A program made the position numbers and the translations under genes. Below the pieces are notes generated by a model. That model did no database searches. It was not told the DNA's origin and was given only the letters and a program-made list of their open reading frames with translations. This document shows positions 31,829 to 43,513 of a DNA stretch of 64,000 nucleotides, piece after piece. The stretch covers positions 1,364,001-1,428,000 of the forward strand of contig JANFAH010000001.1 in the NCBI GenBank assembly GCA_024663395.1, in the 5' to 3' direction. Source of the stretch: Pisolithus tinctorius. Taxonomy: Eukaryota; Basidiomycota; Agaricomycetes; Boletales; Pisolithaceae. Position 1 is the first letter of the stretch. Each line of letters begins with the position of its first letter.

Positions 31829-34800
31829 AGTTAATGCTGATTATGGTCAGTGTGAAGGTGTGATGCTACTAAGAGGTGAGAGAGACCCACGAGTATAGCA
31901 ATTGTAATGAGCAACAGTTGTTGAGGAAACAAAAGCCTGGAGAACGAAGGACAAATCTGAACCATTTTATATGACCCAGTTCGCCAAAGCATATCGGGCC
32001 ACCCATCCTGAAGCAGTAATACAATTGGAGCTTTGGCTTCTTGTCACAAGACATGTCGGTTGACCCTGGGTGAACAAGATTTTGCCCCCGGCTACGGGGA
32101 ATGATGTGTAACCAACAGAATGAATGGTAGCAAGTGTGGAAGCCGATTGGAAGATCTGATCAACCTGGAACAGTGAGACGGAATTCCCCACAGATCACGA
32201 AGAACCCGTATCCATGGTTAGACCACACGATAAACTGGTACTGGGACACATGACCGATAATCAGATAAATAATGCAGGAGGCCCATCACAGGTATTCCTA
32301 GAAAACAAAGAAGGACCTACACTTCAAATCCAAGCCGACTCTGGAAGGACCGCACCATTGGAGCGCAGTGGAGCTGTTAACACAGCATCAGAGTATGTCG
32401 ATCCAGCTGTGGATGGTACCAAGGGGAGGTCATGCCTTGAAGCTTCTGTCAAATTTTCCTCTTGAGTCCTATAATGCCATTAGGCAACAATATCCAACAT
32501 TCCTCCTAGATGCCATTGACCGGCATTCAGCAGGTTCCATTCATTCTGTCTTTAGAACTGTGGCGAACGAGAATGCTGCCATGGGTATACTTACTGGATT
32601 TATCTCCTGGCACAGCTACACCGTTGAGTCCTATAACGCCATTGGACAATAATACCACAATGTTCCTTCACTGATCTAGGCACCATTCACATCAGCATTC
32701 AGCTGACATCGTGCCCACTGTCATGAGAATCGCGGTGAATGAAAATGTTGTATCTTACCAGAATTCACAATCACACCTTCTCGCAAAGGGGAAGGTACCT
32801 CATCGATCATAAGTGAAACTGTCATCACTAGACAGATGGATAACACTTAACTGGATAGACCGAATTGTCGCATGCAGCATAAAGTAGCCACAACAGAGTC
32901 TCTTTTCTCCACCTCTTCGTACATTTATGAGCAGTCAGTTCGGTGGTTCTTTGAGTTACTATATAGAGGAATCAGGATGCAAAGATTTGTTTGGGCAGGT
33001 GTTCTTCCAGGGAGATGGGTATCCTTCGTGTCCACAGCCAGGAGCAGCCTCCAACCTACAATTCAGGCGAGCCATCGTATGGATCCAAATCCCAGTACTG
33101 AAACCAATTTCGAAGGGTGTGTGGTAGGATGTCGAGAGTGCTATCGACATGCTGGTAACTATCGTGGCCCAGCCCCCACTGCCACATATTATTGCTCGGG
33201 TATCATCGACGCTGTATGGACACTCGGAGGGCAGATCTGTGGCAGAACTTCATTATGATTATGTGTCCAGCCCATCCTCCACATTATTGAAGACTGCTCG
33301 TACGTTGCTCACTGACCATACCCACAATAACTCACCATGCAACAGTTACGTCATCTACCACCCTATATCATCCACCTCGCCAGACACCTGAATGCTGGTG
33401 GGAGAGAATGTGCATTGATGCAGGCTTGCGGTATTGATCATAGAACGGTGACACAGGGTGAGGCAAGGGTATGTGCAAAATGCATACCACTGTCCATGAT
33501 GTGTTACACAATACGCCTAAGCAGTTTGCATGGTGTTCCGAAAGATAATGAATGCTAAACGTTGAACCCCAACATTCCAATTCTTCCCAACCCCCCATGT
33601 GACTGGAGTTAATGGTCTGGTATGATCGTGAATGACAAAGAGTTTACAGACCTGGGCCTAACGGTGTCCAGGAATAGTACACATACATTACATGTTCATG
33701 ACAGCAGTCAACCTCATGCCTATGCAGTGCCCTCACTTCCGAGGAATTGATGTCCTACCTTGAAATCAGACACTATTGTCTGGAAAACTCGAGTAGAGCG
33801 AAGAATCCTTCTCATTGCACCGCCATTAAAAGTACTTCACTTCTTATCAGCATTACACAGGGAAATGACAGAATCTGAGCCTAGAGACTGGGAGCAGTGC
33901 TGCATCTTTTGATCTGAGTGCTGTGAAGACAGCAGGCCTGACGAAGCTGCTTCCCACCTGCAACAGTGCCAATCTACTTCATGGCGAGAACCCACCATAG
34001 TCTGGCAATTGTGGTAGTGATGGTGCTCGACTCCGATTACCAGTGGCATCATCCCATAGAAGTGGGAGAGGCACAAACGTACATTGTTTAGTATGGAGAT
34101 GGAGTCCACACTTCGTCCTTGGACAACATTCGTCCACCCAGACGATCGTTCCACAAGCACACTTTTTCCAACCCATGAGGGCCATTCCACTCTGCTTCCG
34201 GACTCTTGCCAGGTAAACGTCTGCTTTCAGTATTCAATGGAATGCTAACCCATCCATGTCAAAAAAATGTGAACTAGTGTCTTGCTGGAAGCTGCCTTTA
34301 CCACCATCTTCGCATCTCTGTACTCACAACCTCATGCCAGACCCATGCACTCCAGATCCTGCAAAGGTCTCTTCTGATATGCTTTCTAGGAGATGGAGCA
34401 TCCAGTGCCGTACAAGACCTTTGTCTCCTGAAGTACATTTTCATATGTGAACCCAATACCTCTTGAGTTTCCATATGAAATTGCACTGCCCGACCCACAT
34501 GAGGTCGTCCCAGACAAGGTTGAGTACATCGAGAATAACCATGAACCAAAAAATCCTAGTGGAAGCCTCATCCATGCCTTTTGATGAACACTTGCATAAA
34601 TATGTACATCTCCCCAAGTCACGAAACAACTGGAGGGAACTCATGGCATTGTACGAAACATGCATCAATGATTGTCGGCCATTTGACACCCTGAAGCCTA
34701 CTTTCTTGCCCTTCAAGCTGGGCATAGAAGTTCACTGTCTACTGTAACTTAGAGTGACTGCTAAGAGCTCATAGATATCCCTGGTAGTCATATTTCTCTT

Positions 34801-36293
34801 ACATTCCCCAACAGATCAGACCAAGTGGGTGAGAAAGGACTCGGTCCTTGGTCTCTGAGGTATGGTGGCCACCAGTTTGGTGTCTGGGCAGGCCAACTCT
34901 GATGGACGAGCAATCTTGATCTGTAAGTGTACGAACCGCATGTTTCAGTTGGTCCTTATGTCTCTCAGTCGCCATGCCTCACCCATCTGACCCTAACACA
35001 GCATATGAGGCTCTCAAGGGGGCTGGCTGCATGCCATTCTCCCAAAGTGATGATGGCCTTGCTGTCATTCCCTCACCTATTTGTCTTCAGAAGGTATGCA
35101 TGTTTTCATTGTTGCATTCTGTGCCAGTGACATTGCAGTCTGGCAACCATGGTATTTTTAGCACCTGGTCTCTCGCTATGGTGTATCTACATAAAATGCT
35201 TGTCATCCACGAACCACTTGGGGCAGTATATGTGATGACGAGAGTTGTAGAAGTGTTCAGGTGGATAGGTAACTTTGAGGCGCTTTCGTCTCCTTTAGGT
35301 GAGATGCTTTTCTTCGGTGGTGGGCAGCAGCATGCCAACTTTGAAGCTCTACACATCCTAGGGGAATGGACCATCAAGCACATTCTTAAGCTGGGCAATT
35401 TTCAATTTCGATGCTGGCGATGCTTAGGGAAATGATTTAGTCCTTGAAGTGGCCCAGAGTAGTGCTAGGATAGTCACAATGTGGCAGGTATATGACTTCA
35501 TGCAGTGTCATTAATACAGACAAGCAAGTCTCCCTGTCATTGTATGATGCAGCTATCTGATCCCTCACAGTGTATCAATTGCTAGCCCCATGATAGATGT
35601 CACTTTGTTCTAGGATGTGAGCATTCTCTCAGCCTTACTGTTGGCATCTTGCAGCAACCCACCTAACATGATGTTAGTCTTGTGCTCCTAAACTGATTGA
35701 CATCTACTAATTCTTTGTAGCATCTATGCCTACCATGCCATGCTGAATGCTCTGGCCCCTCTGATTAGCATCGAAATTGCCCTTGGTAACAAAGCTGTAT
35801 GCAAAGGATGGACCAACAATATGAGCAACGAGATTACCTCTGAATGGCACACCTCTGGAATAGAAGGTCAGTCTGCTCCATCGAATATGGCATGGTGCCC
35901 TTGCAATTTGCTGCATCGATGCCTTGGATCAGTGCACCATCTTCCTCGTCCTTTTGGCTAGGGTGATGATGATAGTGATATAACAATGCTGGAAGCATTC
36001 ATTGCAGAACTGCTCAGGGGAACATGGGAACCCAAACACCTAGACACTGGTAAGGCAAAAGAAGAAAGGCTCACATGGCTCGATACTTATGTCAAGTCAG
36101 GGTTATATGGGTGAGGCATGATGACTTAAGGACTGACTGTAACATGAAGCTCAGGACTGACACTGAGCTGATCAGGGCTGAATCCATAGTAATCACGCGA
36201 CTCTTAGATTATCCCCTCTGTACTCTTCATCTTCAACTTCATTGCATGCACTCGAAGTACTCATGCATACACTCATATTTTGTACTGACAGCA
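31829..36293. other. No gene recognised; short decayed ORFs
   Basis: Several short ORFs (for example 32872-33258 plus, 34463-34747 plus, 35707-35916 minus) show no recognisable domain. A direct duplication lies at 32461-32790. These may be remains of genes broken by indels. Confidence 0.4.
32461..32790. repeat. Two-unit direct repeat, about 165 bp
   Basis: Two diverged units start with TTGAGTCCTATAAYGCCATT (near 32463 and 32626) and continue with similar text on CATTCAGC and GAATG-rich parts. No function is visible. Confidence 0.5.
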
Positions 36294-36703
36294 TGTTTCC
36301 TCTCCCTGCGAGTGTTCCTGACGTGTTGAATGCACCCTCTGCTGTTCCTGGTCAGTCTGCAGCCCCTGCGCCCACTATGCTCACCAACCCTCCTCTGGCT
36401 CCTACTCTCACCATACCACCACTTCCTATTGGCGCTTCCCCTGTGGTCGCCATGCCCCATCCCCCAAAGGCTCCTCAACCCCAGTCCAGAAACCCTGGAA
36501 GTCAACATCAGCAGGCTTTGGCTGCATATATGCTACTGTCTCCCTCCTCTAAGGCTTCCGTCGACACTCTCATCGATGCCGAGCATGCTCGCTTGTCTGC
36601 CTCTCACTGGTCTACAGTCAAACTTCCAATTTGCTTTGATTTGGATGAGCAAGCTCCATGTCTGATCCCCAAAGCTGTTAATCTCTTCTGCATGGTTTTC
36701 TAA
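36294..36703 (+). CDS. Proline/alanine-rich hypothetical ORF
   Basis: ATG at 36294 opens a frame to TAA at 36701-36703 (136 aa). The first 65 residues are Pro/Ala/Ser-rich and likely disordered; the rest has a mixed helical composition. I recognise no family. It has an even composition and no stop over 130 codons, but it could also be an exon of a broken gene. Flanks show no partner. Confidence 0.3.
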
Positions 36704-38111
36704 ATCTGAGTTCAAGGTGAGATGATTAGTTGTTCAGGTCAGTTGTGGATATGTGGGTATAATGCTGCCAATCTGTAACATTAAACAAACAAAATACCAA
36801 ATGCCCACTGGGCACTCCTGGATGCTACACATCAGGTCCAGCAGTATACATGGATATAGCTTTACATAGCTTTACAATGTTATATAAAGCCATTAACTAT
36901 GGTGAGCCCAAGCATGGCCAATGGAAAATCAAGGAATATTGGGGTATAAGGCCAGCAGTGATGCAAGTTCAATGACTCCAGACCTGAGGAAGGACTGGCC
37001 AGGCATGCAGGTACAATGTGGCAGCTCATTGAAGTCTAACCACAAACATCTGCTATCATTAATGGACTAACTGCTGATTTTGCATTGCATATACCAGTGT
37101 TTGGTTTCCTAAGCCCTATAACATCAATCATCACAGTGCAGGCCATGGGCCTGTCTAATGGGATCATCCCCCTACATGATGACCATGCCAGCATGCAAAC
37201 CTTCCGATTGGCTGAGACACTCTTTGTCAGCTCTAACTCTGAGCTTGTGCTCTTCACGAGCTTGGCACAGGGCCTCTCTTGTGTCTGATTGCTGTCCAGG
37301 ATCTGAGTGGTGTTGAGAGGGTTCACAGGAAGGCTCTGAAAACAGGTTCATGATCCTCAATACTTGGTAAGAAGATCTTGTTGTCCACATTAGTCTCTTC
37401 CCCTCATGATTGGAGACTGTCTGCATTGCTATCAGATATGTGCAACCTGACTTGCTTAGCACCTTCTAAAAATCTGATGCTATAATAACTGTATCCTTAG
37501 TTTTGTGCTCCCCCCCTGAGAAAAACAGTCATTTGGGAGGGCACACCTCTAGTGGTTCATAGTCAGGATGATCAATGGGTACCCTCGATGCCACTACTGC
37601 ATCTGGTGAAACACTATACAATGGGTTTGCCATCATTGCCTTTTGACCACATTGTAATGGATGTGGATGATTAATGGATGATTGATCAGAGTTGGCCAGC
37701 AACAAGACTTACAATACATATGTGATAGTCAGCCTCTCCCTGCAAGACAATACAGGTGTAGGTTCCCCCTCTTCATGAACAGGAGAACTGGTTCACATGC
37801 CTCATCATCCAAACAATCCCATTCACTTGTGCCCTTCTTGTGCAGCACTTTGGTGCCACTGAGGGAAGGATTGTCAGGTGAATCATGGGTAGGCAACTTC
37901 CTGGGCCATGTTTTCTTCACTTTCTGGGTGGGGTTTTTAGTGAGGGCCAGTAGGGCTTGTATGAGGAGTTTGCAAGGGGGTGTTGACAGAGCTGCTGTGG
38001 GTGGTTCAATGGAAGTTACACAATTCAGGAGGACCAATCTGAGATTGGAGGAAGCTAAACTGGTGACGAGTCTAGGACAGGCTTTTCTTGCATTGATGTT
38101 GTGTGATTACA
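36704..38111. other. No gene recognised, CpG-poor
   Basis: Very few CG dinucleotides and many TG/CA. Minus ORFs at 37729-38037 and 37036-37462 have no recognisable domain and may be downstream parts of the Copia remnant. Confidence 0.4.
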
Positions 38112-38642
38112 GCTGTGCTCAGATGAGTTTGCCATGAGAGAAAAATGTAAAAATTGCTGCTGCATCCTTGCCTGACAGCACCAACCTTAGAATCAAAATA
38201 TCTTGTGAAGAAGCTAGTGTCTTAATTTCTTCAGATATGGACTCCCTGGAATTGACCAGCTGCTCTGGTTCATGAGGTATTTCAGTTCTGAGGTTGAGGA
38301 CAGGAATGGAATGGAGAAGACCAGAAATCTTTGCCATGGTGCCCTGCAGTCAAGTCTGGGGAGTCCAAATCTAAAGGACTTAAGACATTACCTACTCTGG
38401 TTCACAAGATATTTCGATTCTGAGGTCCACAAGGGGTGATCTTTGAGCAAAGGAACAGAACAGTAGGAGTTGGAATTTATTACGATGGTGCCCTGCAGTC
38501 AATTCCAGGGAGTCCAAATCTGAAGAAATTAAGACCCTAGCTTCTTTCATGAGATATTTTGATTCTAATGTCAGTGCTGTCAGGCAAGGATGCAGCAGCA
38601 AATTTTACATTTTTCTCTCATGGCAAACTCATCTAAGCACAG
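38112..38642. repeat. Inverted-repeat (MITE-like) insertion beside Copia RT
   Basis: Arms of about 147 bp (38112-38258 and 38496-38642) are inverse copies with few differences, starting near GTGCTCAGATGAGTTTGCC. The centre holds two related pieces around CTCTGGTTCA and CCCTGCAGTCAA. No ORF. Confidence 0.7.
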
Positions 38643-38648
38643 CAGTAT

Positions 38649-40490
38649 CTAACACACCCTCATTCCACGTGCTAACCCCAGTGGACTGGGGTAGGTGTAG
38701 GTGTACATGCTCATTACACCCATTCCTTGCAAGCAATGGAACACTGAACAGCCATACAGTGTCTTGCAAAGATGACAGACTTTGTGCAGGTGGTCAGCAG
38801 ATTCAAATCTGGGAGGCTGGTGCATGTAAATGATCTTGTCATCAGTGAGTGTGCTGTTTAGATATGCTCCTTTGATGTTGATCTGATGGAGTTCTATATC
38901 AGAGTGAGCAGCCACTGTGAGTATGATGCAGATGGATGTGAACATTGCCACTGGTGTAAATGTATCAAAGTAGTTGACCCCTTCGACCTGCGAGTAGCCT
39001 GGCTTTGTGTCACATGACATTCCCTGTGGCATCCTTTTTGGCACAGAAAACCCACTTCGAACCTACTATGTATGTTGGTGCCAGGAGGTAAGTTAACAAG
39101 TTCCCAGGTGCCTGCTTCTTTAGCATATTTAACCCCTCTTTTATTCCTTCTTCCCATCATGGCCAGTCAGGGCAATGATGGGCTTCAGCTAGTAAGTTGG
39201 GCTCAAGTGCTTTTGTCTCAGCAGTGGTGTCATTCATGGCCATGGTGAGATTGATGTTGCAAAGAATGTCATCTGTGTCTTCTACAATGGATGCAAGCAA
39301 GGCTGCAGCTCCATCCCCCTCAAGTCTGGCATGGTCAACTCAGTCTTTGATGATGGTAGGAAGCTGTACTCCCCTTGGTATCTCAGGTATGCCTCTTCAA
39401 TTTGTGCTCCCATTTCCAGCAAGTATCTCTGCAAGATGCTGACTAGGTTTTCGATTTTTTTTTGTGGTGGGAGGGTCAGCTGGAGGTGGTGGAGACATGG
39501 GATGAGCTGTAGGAATGCATGGAGGCATTGAGACTTCTTTAGTCTTTTCAATGGGAGCTAGAGGCATTAGAATTGCATTTGGTAAGTGGTTGTCTTCTTC
39601 CTCCCCCTTGCAAGGCAATGTCTCAGTTCAGGAGGGATTCCAATACATGTTTCTCTTGACAGTGACTGATTTCTTGTTGAGCCAGTATGTGTGACAGCAA
39701 TTGGGGCTGTTGTCATTGATCCCAACCCATCAGCCTTCCACAACACATCCACCCAGCTTAGTTCCACCTTTAACTTGTACCCAGACATTCAAGCCCCACA
39801 GGTGGGCTTGACTGAGGTCTGGTTTCTTTCTTGCCACAGCTTTGAGGGGCATCCCACCATTGAGTGCTTTGGTGGGAGTCCTATTCTTCAACCAAACAGC
39901 ATGTTGTGTGTGGTGAGTTTTTGCTTTGTTCTGGCTGCTTTAAGATACATCACAAAATCCTTTCCTAGATACTCACCACCTTGATCAGAGTGGAGGGTCT
40001 TCATGCAAGCATCATGCTGAGTGCAACACCAGGTCCTGAAATCCTTGTAGGCTGTAAAGGCTTCACTCTTCTGGTGAAGAAGAAGAATATAAATAAGTCA
40101 CATTTTGTTGTTGGTGAAGGAAATGTAGTAACACTGTCCACTGAGAGCCTCTACAGGTGCAGGTCCCCAGATGTTGCTGTGTACTTCTTCAGTGAACTCA
40201 TGAGCTCATTCTCTGATGTATTCCTTTGACAGGCTTCCTGGTTGTCTTCACATATACACAGGCTTTGCAGAAGGTCAGCTTATCTTTTGACAAGTCAAAC
40301 TTCAAACCTGATACAAGTCCCTTCTCAGCTAGGCAACAAGTGACAGATGGAGAGAGTCAACACAAGGCTCTGAGGAGAAGAAAGAGTAAATTGCCTTCTG
40401 ACTTGACCTGTGCATGCCTTGCTGTGTCACAAGGTCACACAATTGGTAAATGCTACCTCCTGAGAGATTTCTTTGGTACTCTGTAGGAGA
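38649..40490 (-). pseudogene. Copia (Ty1-like) polyprotein remnant
   Basis: Read on the minus strand from right to left: a gag-pre-integrase piece with Cys-Lys-Ala-Cys (about 40310-40260); an integrase part with a Leu-His-Ser-Asp-Gln-Gly-Gly-Glu-Tyr motif (about 40000); an internal deletion; a linker; and the reverse transcriptase start (about 39160-38760). The last includes Gly-Tyr-Ser-Gln-Val-Glu-Gly and a Gly-Ala-Tyr-Leu-Asn core. Frames change several times and stops are frequent. The catalytic Tyr-x-Asp-Asp part and RNase H are not seen. No LTRs were found. This is an old, inactive copy. Confidence 0.8.
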
Positions 40491-41195
40491 TTAATAACTG
40501 TTATCTGCCTAAACATGCAACTGAAATTCCATGTTAACATGCTGAATGTTTTCAATTAAATCAGTGTTTTGTCTCCCAGAGAACATGACAAGCTGGAAGA
40601 GAGATGGTGTCCAGCTGGCTATGGGCAGTATTGAGAATGATGGGTGATGCAAAAGGGGGAGAGAAGGTGAAAGTAAGAGAGAGGTATCTGTAACTATCAA
40701 TGCTATCACTGCTTGTCCTTGCTCAACCACCCCATCACATGCTGTCACATGATCTTATCTCATGGAATAAACCTCAGTCAGTCATGATATGTGCCACCTG
40801 ACTTTTTATACTCGAGTATTCTGTGTCCTTTGTTGTTTTTTCTTGCAACAACACATTGATGACACACATTATAATGTTCTGTGGTAGAACAGGATAGTCC
40901 AAAATCCATGGTTGCCCTGACTGACTGGAGAAAGAGTAGCCTCTGATAGCACCCCCACCACTCATGAATGTCCCCAGTCCACTTTTGAAAGTGAAAGAGC
41001 ACAAGGCAGTTCATGCAAGAAATGGGGAGTTCAGCACTGTATTTGCAGTAGGCAGCAGTCTGACAATAACTGTACAGCTCAGAACCTTCACAACACCTCT
41101 ACATATAACATGCTTACTTCACAGTTTATAATGCTCCATGGTGGAACAGGATATTGATATTTTATTACACTATTTATTTATCATGTTCTGTGGTA
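40491..41195. other. No gene recognised
   Basis: Two overlapping 76-78 codon ORFs on the minus strand (40774-41014) have no clear domain. The right end holds one copy of the direct repeat that also lies at 42597-42712. Confidence 0.4.
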
Positions 41196-42241
41196 CAGTT
41201 GTGGACAGACAAACACAATGATTTTGATTCTGGATTCCCATGACTTTTTGGGGGCAAACTAACACTTGATTCAGATGCTACAGGTGAAAATACATCAAAA
41301 AACAGTGGTCCAAAGTTTTTCCCATGACTTTTTAGGGTGGCCAAAATTTTGGTTAGATTGAATGTGGTACATAGGGTGTGGTAACATGTTATTAACCCTA
41401 TATAAGGTAGGATTAATGTCATGGCTTTCTGTGAGAGCTGATGGACATCAGGACCCTTCTTGTATTCCTTGGGGCATCTGAGTGACTGCTTTCATTGGGC
41501 AGCACACTTTGCTTCTCTCAGAGGTAACCAAGTCTCACCAAGAGGGTCATCACCAGCACTAATGGCAAGGTTGACCAACTGAGCACAGAGATCAGCCTCA
41601 CCAACACCCATGACTTGGAATGTGGCATCATCATGTTCAAGCTCATCCTCTGACTCACTCTCACTGGCTGTAAACTTCAAACTGTCAAGTACATTGGTGC
41701 ATTTCCACTCCAGTTCTTCATCTTCTGCCTCAGGGCTGGGAGCATGAGATCTATTGTGTCCTCATGCATTTGCTTGTGTGCTGATCCTTGTCAGATTTGG
41801 GTGTATCAGGGAATGATACATTGCCTGTTTCAACAACAGCTGAGCTCTGGTTATGCAGACCAGCCATGTTGCATGTTACAGTGGGTTTTCAAGGGCATTC
41901 CTGTGTCTAAGATCAGCAATTCACATGACCACAAACCTCAGACTTGCTCAATTTTTTCTGCTCCTCACTAGTGTGACAGCTGTACCCTGACATTGCAATC
42001 ATACTGTACTAGGCTAATGCTACTTATTCCGCTTTTTCCAGGATTTTTACAAATTCTTTTGGGGGCTGGCCACATTTTTGGGTCAAAATTTCAAAAACTT
42101 AGTATAACAAAAATTGGCTCATGCAGATTGCATTGTTATGTCCTAAATATGCCTAGTATACATTTGTAACACCCCTGGAATGTTGTGCCATATTGGAATA
42201 ATTCAATGCATAAAATTGTCATGTTTGTCTGTCCACAACTG
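41196..42241. mobile_element. pogo/Tc1-like MITE or relic, 1.05 kb
   Basis: Termini are CAGTTGTGGACAGACAAACA and its inverse TGTTTGTCTGTCCACAACTG. CAGT...ACTG ends are typical of pogo/Fot1-type elements, which duplicate TA. TA precedes the left end, but TC follows the right, so that duplication is not clean. Inside, a minus-strand piece (41680-41420) ends with a Trp-Leu-Pro-x-Arg-Glu block and a Lys-Lys-Gly-Pro-Asp-Val block, which resembles the N-terminal region of fungal DDE transposases. No catalytic domain remains. Confidence 0.6.
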
Positions 42242-42960
42242 TCAAACAGGATATTTTGTGCATGACAGACCCACCATGGTCCTCATTGGAAGAACTGGAT
42301 GAGTCATTTTATCAGTGATACATTGTACTGTTTTATGTGTTTCATCTTTTATTTTAGGATATAATTGTGGAATCTGTAGATAGACCTCAGTATGCTGACA
42401 AGCTACTGAGGAACTAAGTGCACAGCAGAGCAGAGCAGCAAGAGGCCTGATGATGCAGCTAGGGCAGAGATGCTGAAAGATTGGAAAAACAAGTCAAGCA
42501 CACTGGAAGGGAGTGGTCAGCTTGTCACCTATGAAACAATGTCAAAGAGAGACAAACTTGGATCTGTGCACAAGGCAGTCATGCCCACAAATGAACCTAA
42601 ACAGCTCAGAACCTTGACAACACCTCTACATATAACATGCCTAATTCACAGTTATTCTGTGGTAGAACAGGATATTTTAATAAATTATTTATTTATCATG
42701 TTTTCTGGGAGATAAGATACTGTAATTTGACCTAGAACATCTGGCATGCTCTGAGTACCATGTTCTTGTACATAAAAATTGTAGTTTAGCATGTCATGTT
42801 GTTAGAGAAAACATTGAACTGCTGTTCTGTTTTTTTTTCAGGTGAACATTGAAAGACTTGGCCAAATGTTTTTATTATTATCACATACAAAACATATATC
42901 ATTTACTTTTGATGTTCTATGTAACATTACATGTTCTTCAATGATCAGTGTGTTTAAATA
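42242..42960. other. No gene recognised; second direct-repeat copy
   Basis: CAGCTCAGAACCTTGACAAC at about 42601 and the 110 bases after it repeat 41078-41190. No coding sequence. Confidence 0.45.
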
Positions 42961-43413
42961 ACAGCCTCTAAGGCTACATTGGGACATCCCTCCCCCCCTC
43001 TGGCAAGCAGTGGGATGTCCCTTGACAGCCTCTAAAGCTACATTGGGACATCCCTCCCTCCCCTCTGGCAAGCAGTGGGATGTCCCACAACAGCCTCTAA
43101 GGCTACATTGGGATGTCCCACCCTCCCCTTAGGCAAGCAGTGGGATGTCCCACAACAGCCTCTAAGGCTAAATTGGGACATCCCACCCTCCCCTTTGCCA
43201 ACCAGTGGGATGTCCCACAACAGCCTGTAAGGCTACATTGGGACATCCCTCCCTCCCCTCTGGCAAGCAGTGGGATGTCCCACAACAGCCTCTAAGGCTA
43301 CATTGGGATGTCCCACCCTCCCCTTTGGCAAGCAGTGGGATGTCCCACAACAGCCCCTAAGGCTACATTGGGACATCCCACCTACCCTTCTGCCAACCAG
43401 CAGGATATTCTAC
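42961..43413. repeat. Minisatellite, seven 63-65-bp units with hairpin
   Basis: Units start ACAGCCTCTAAGGCTACATT at about 42961, 43024, 43089, 43154, 43219, 43284 and 43349. Each contains GGGACATCCC (or GGGATGTCCC) about 25 bases before GGGATGTCCCA, so most units can form a 10-bp stem. It ends about 100 bp downstream of the KDZ stop codon. Short ORFs across it are artefacts of the repeat. Confidence 0.9.
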
Positions 43414-43513
43414 ATTTTACCCATGCATATGTCTTGCAAACATGATGCTCAAAAAACATTCTATTTAATGACACCAAATAGATTATAATATGTCTCTATC
43501 ACCCTTATCTGTA

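Noticed and set aside
43038..43350. Sixty-codon ORFs across the minisatellite
   Set aside because: They arise from the 65-bp periodicity and overlap each other on both strands.
42961..43413. CRISPR-like array
   Set aside because: Regular units, but there are no unique spacers and the whole unit repeats; eukaryotic context. It is a minisatellite.
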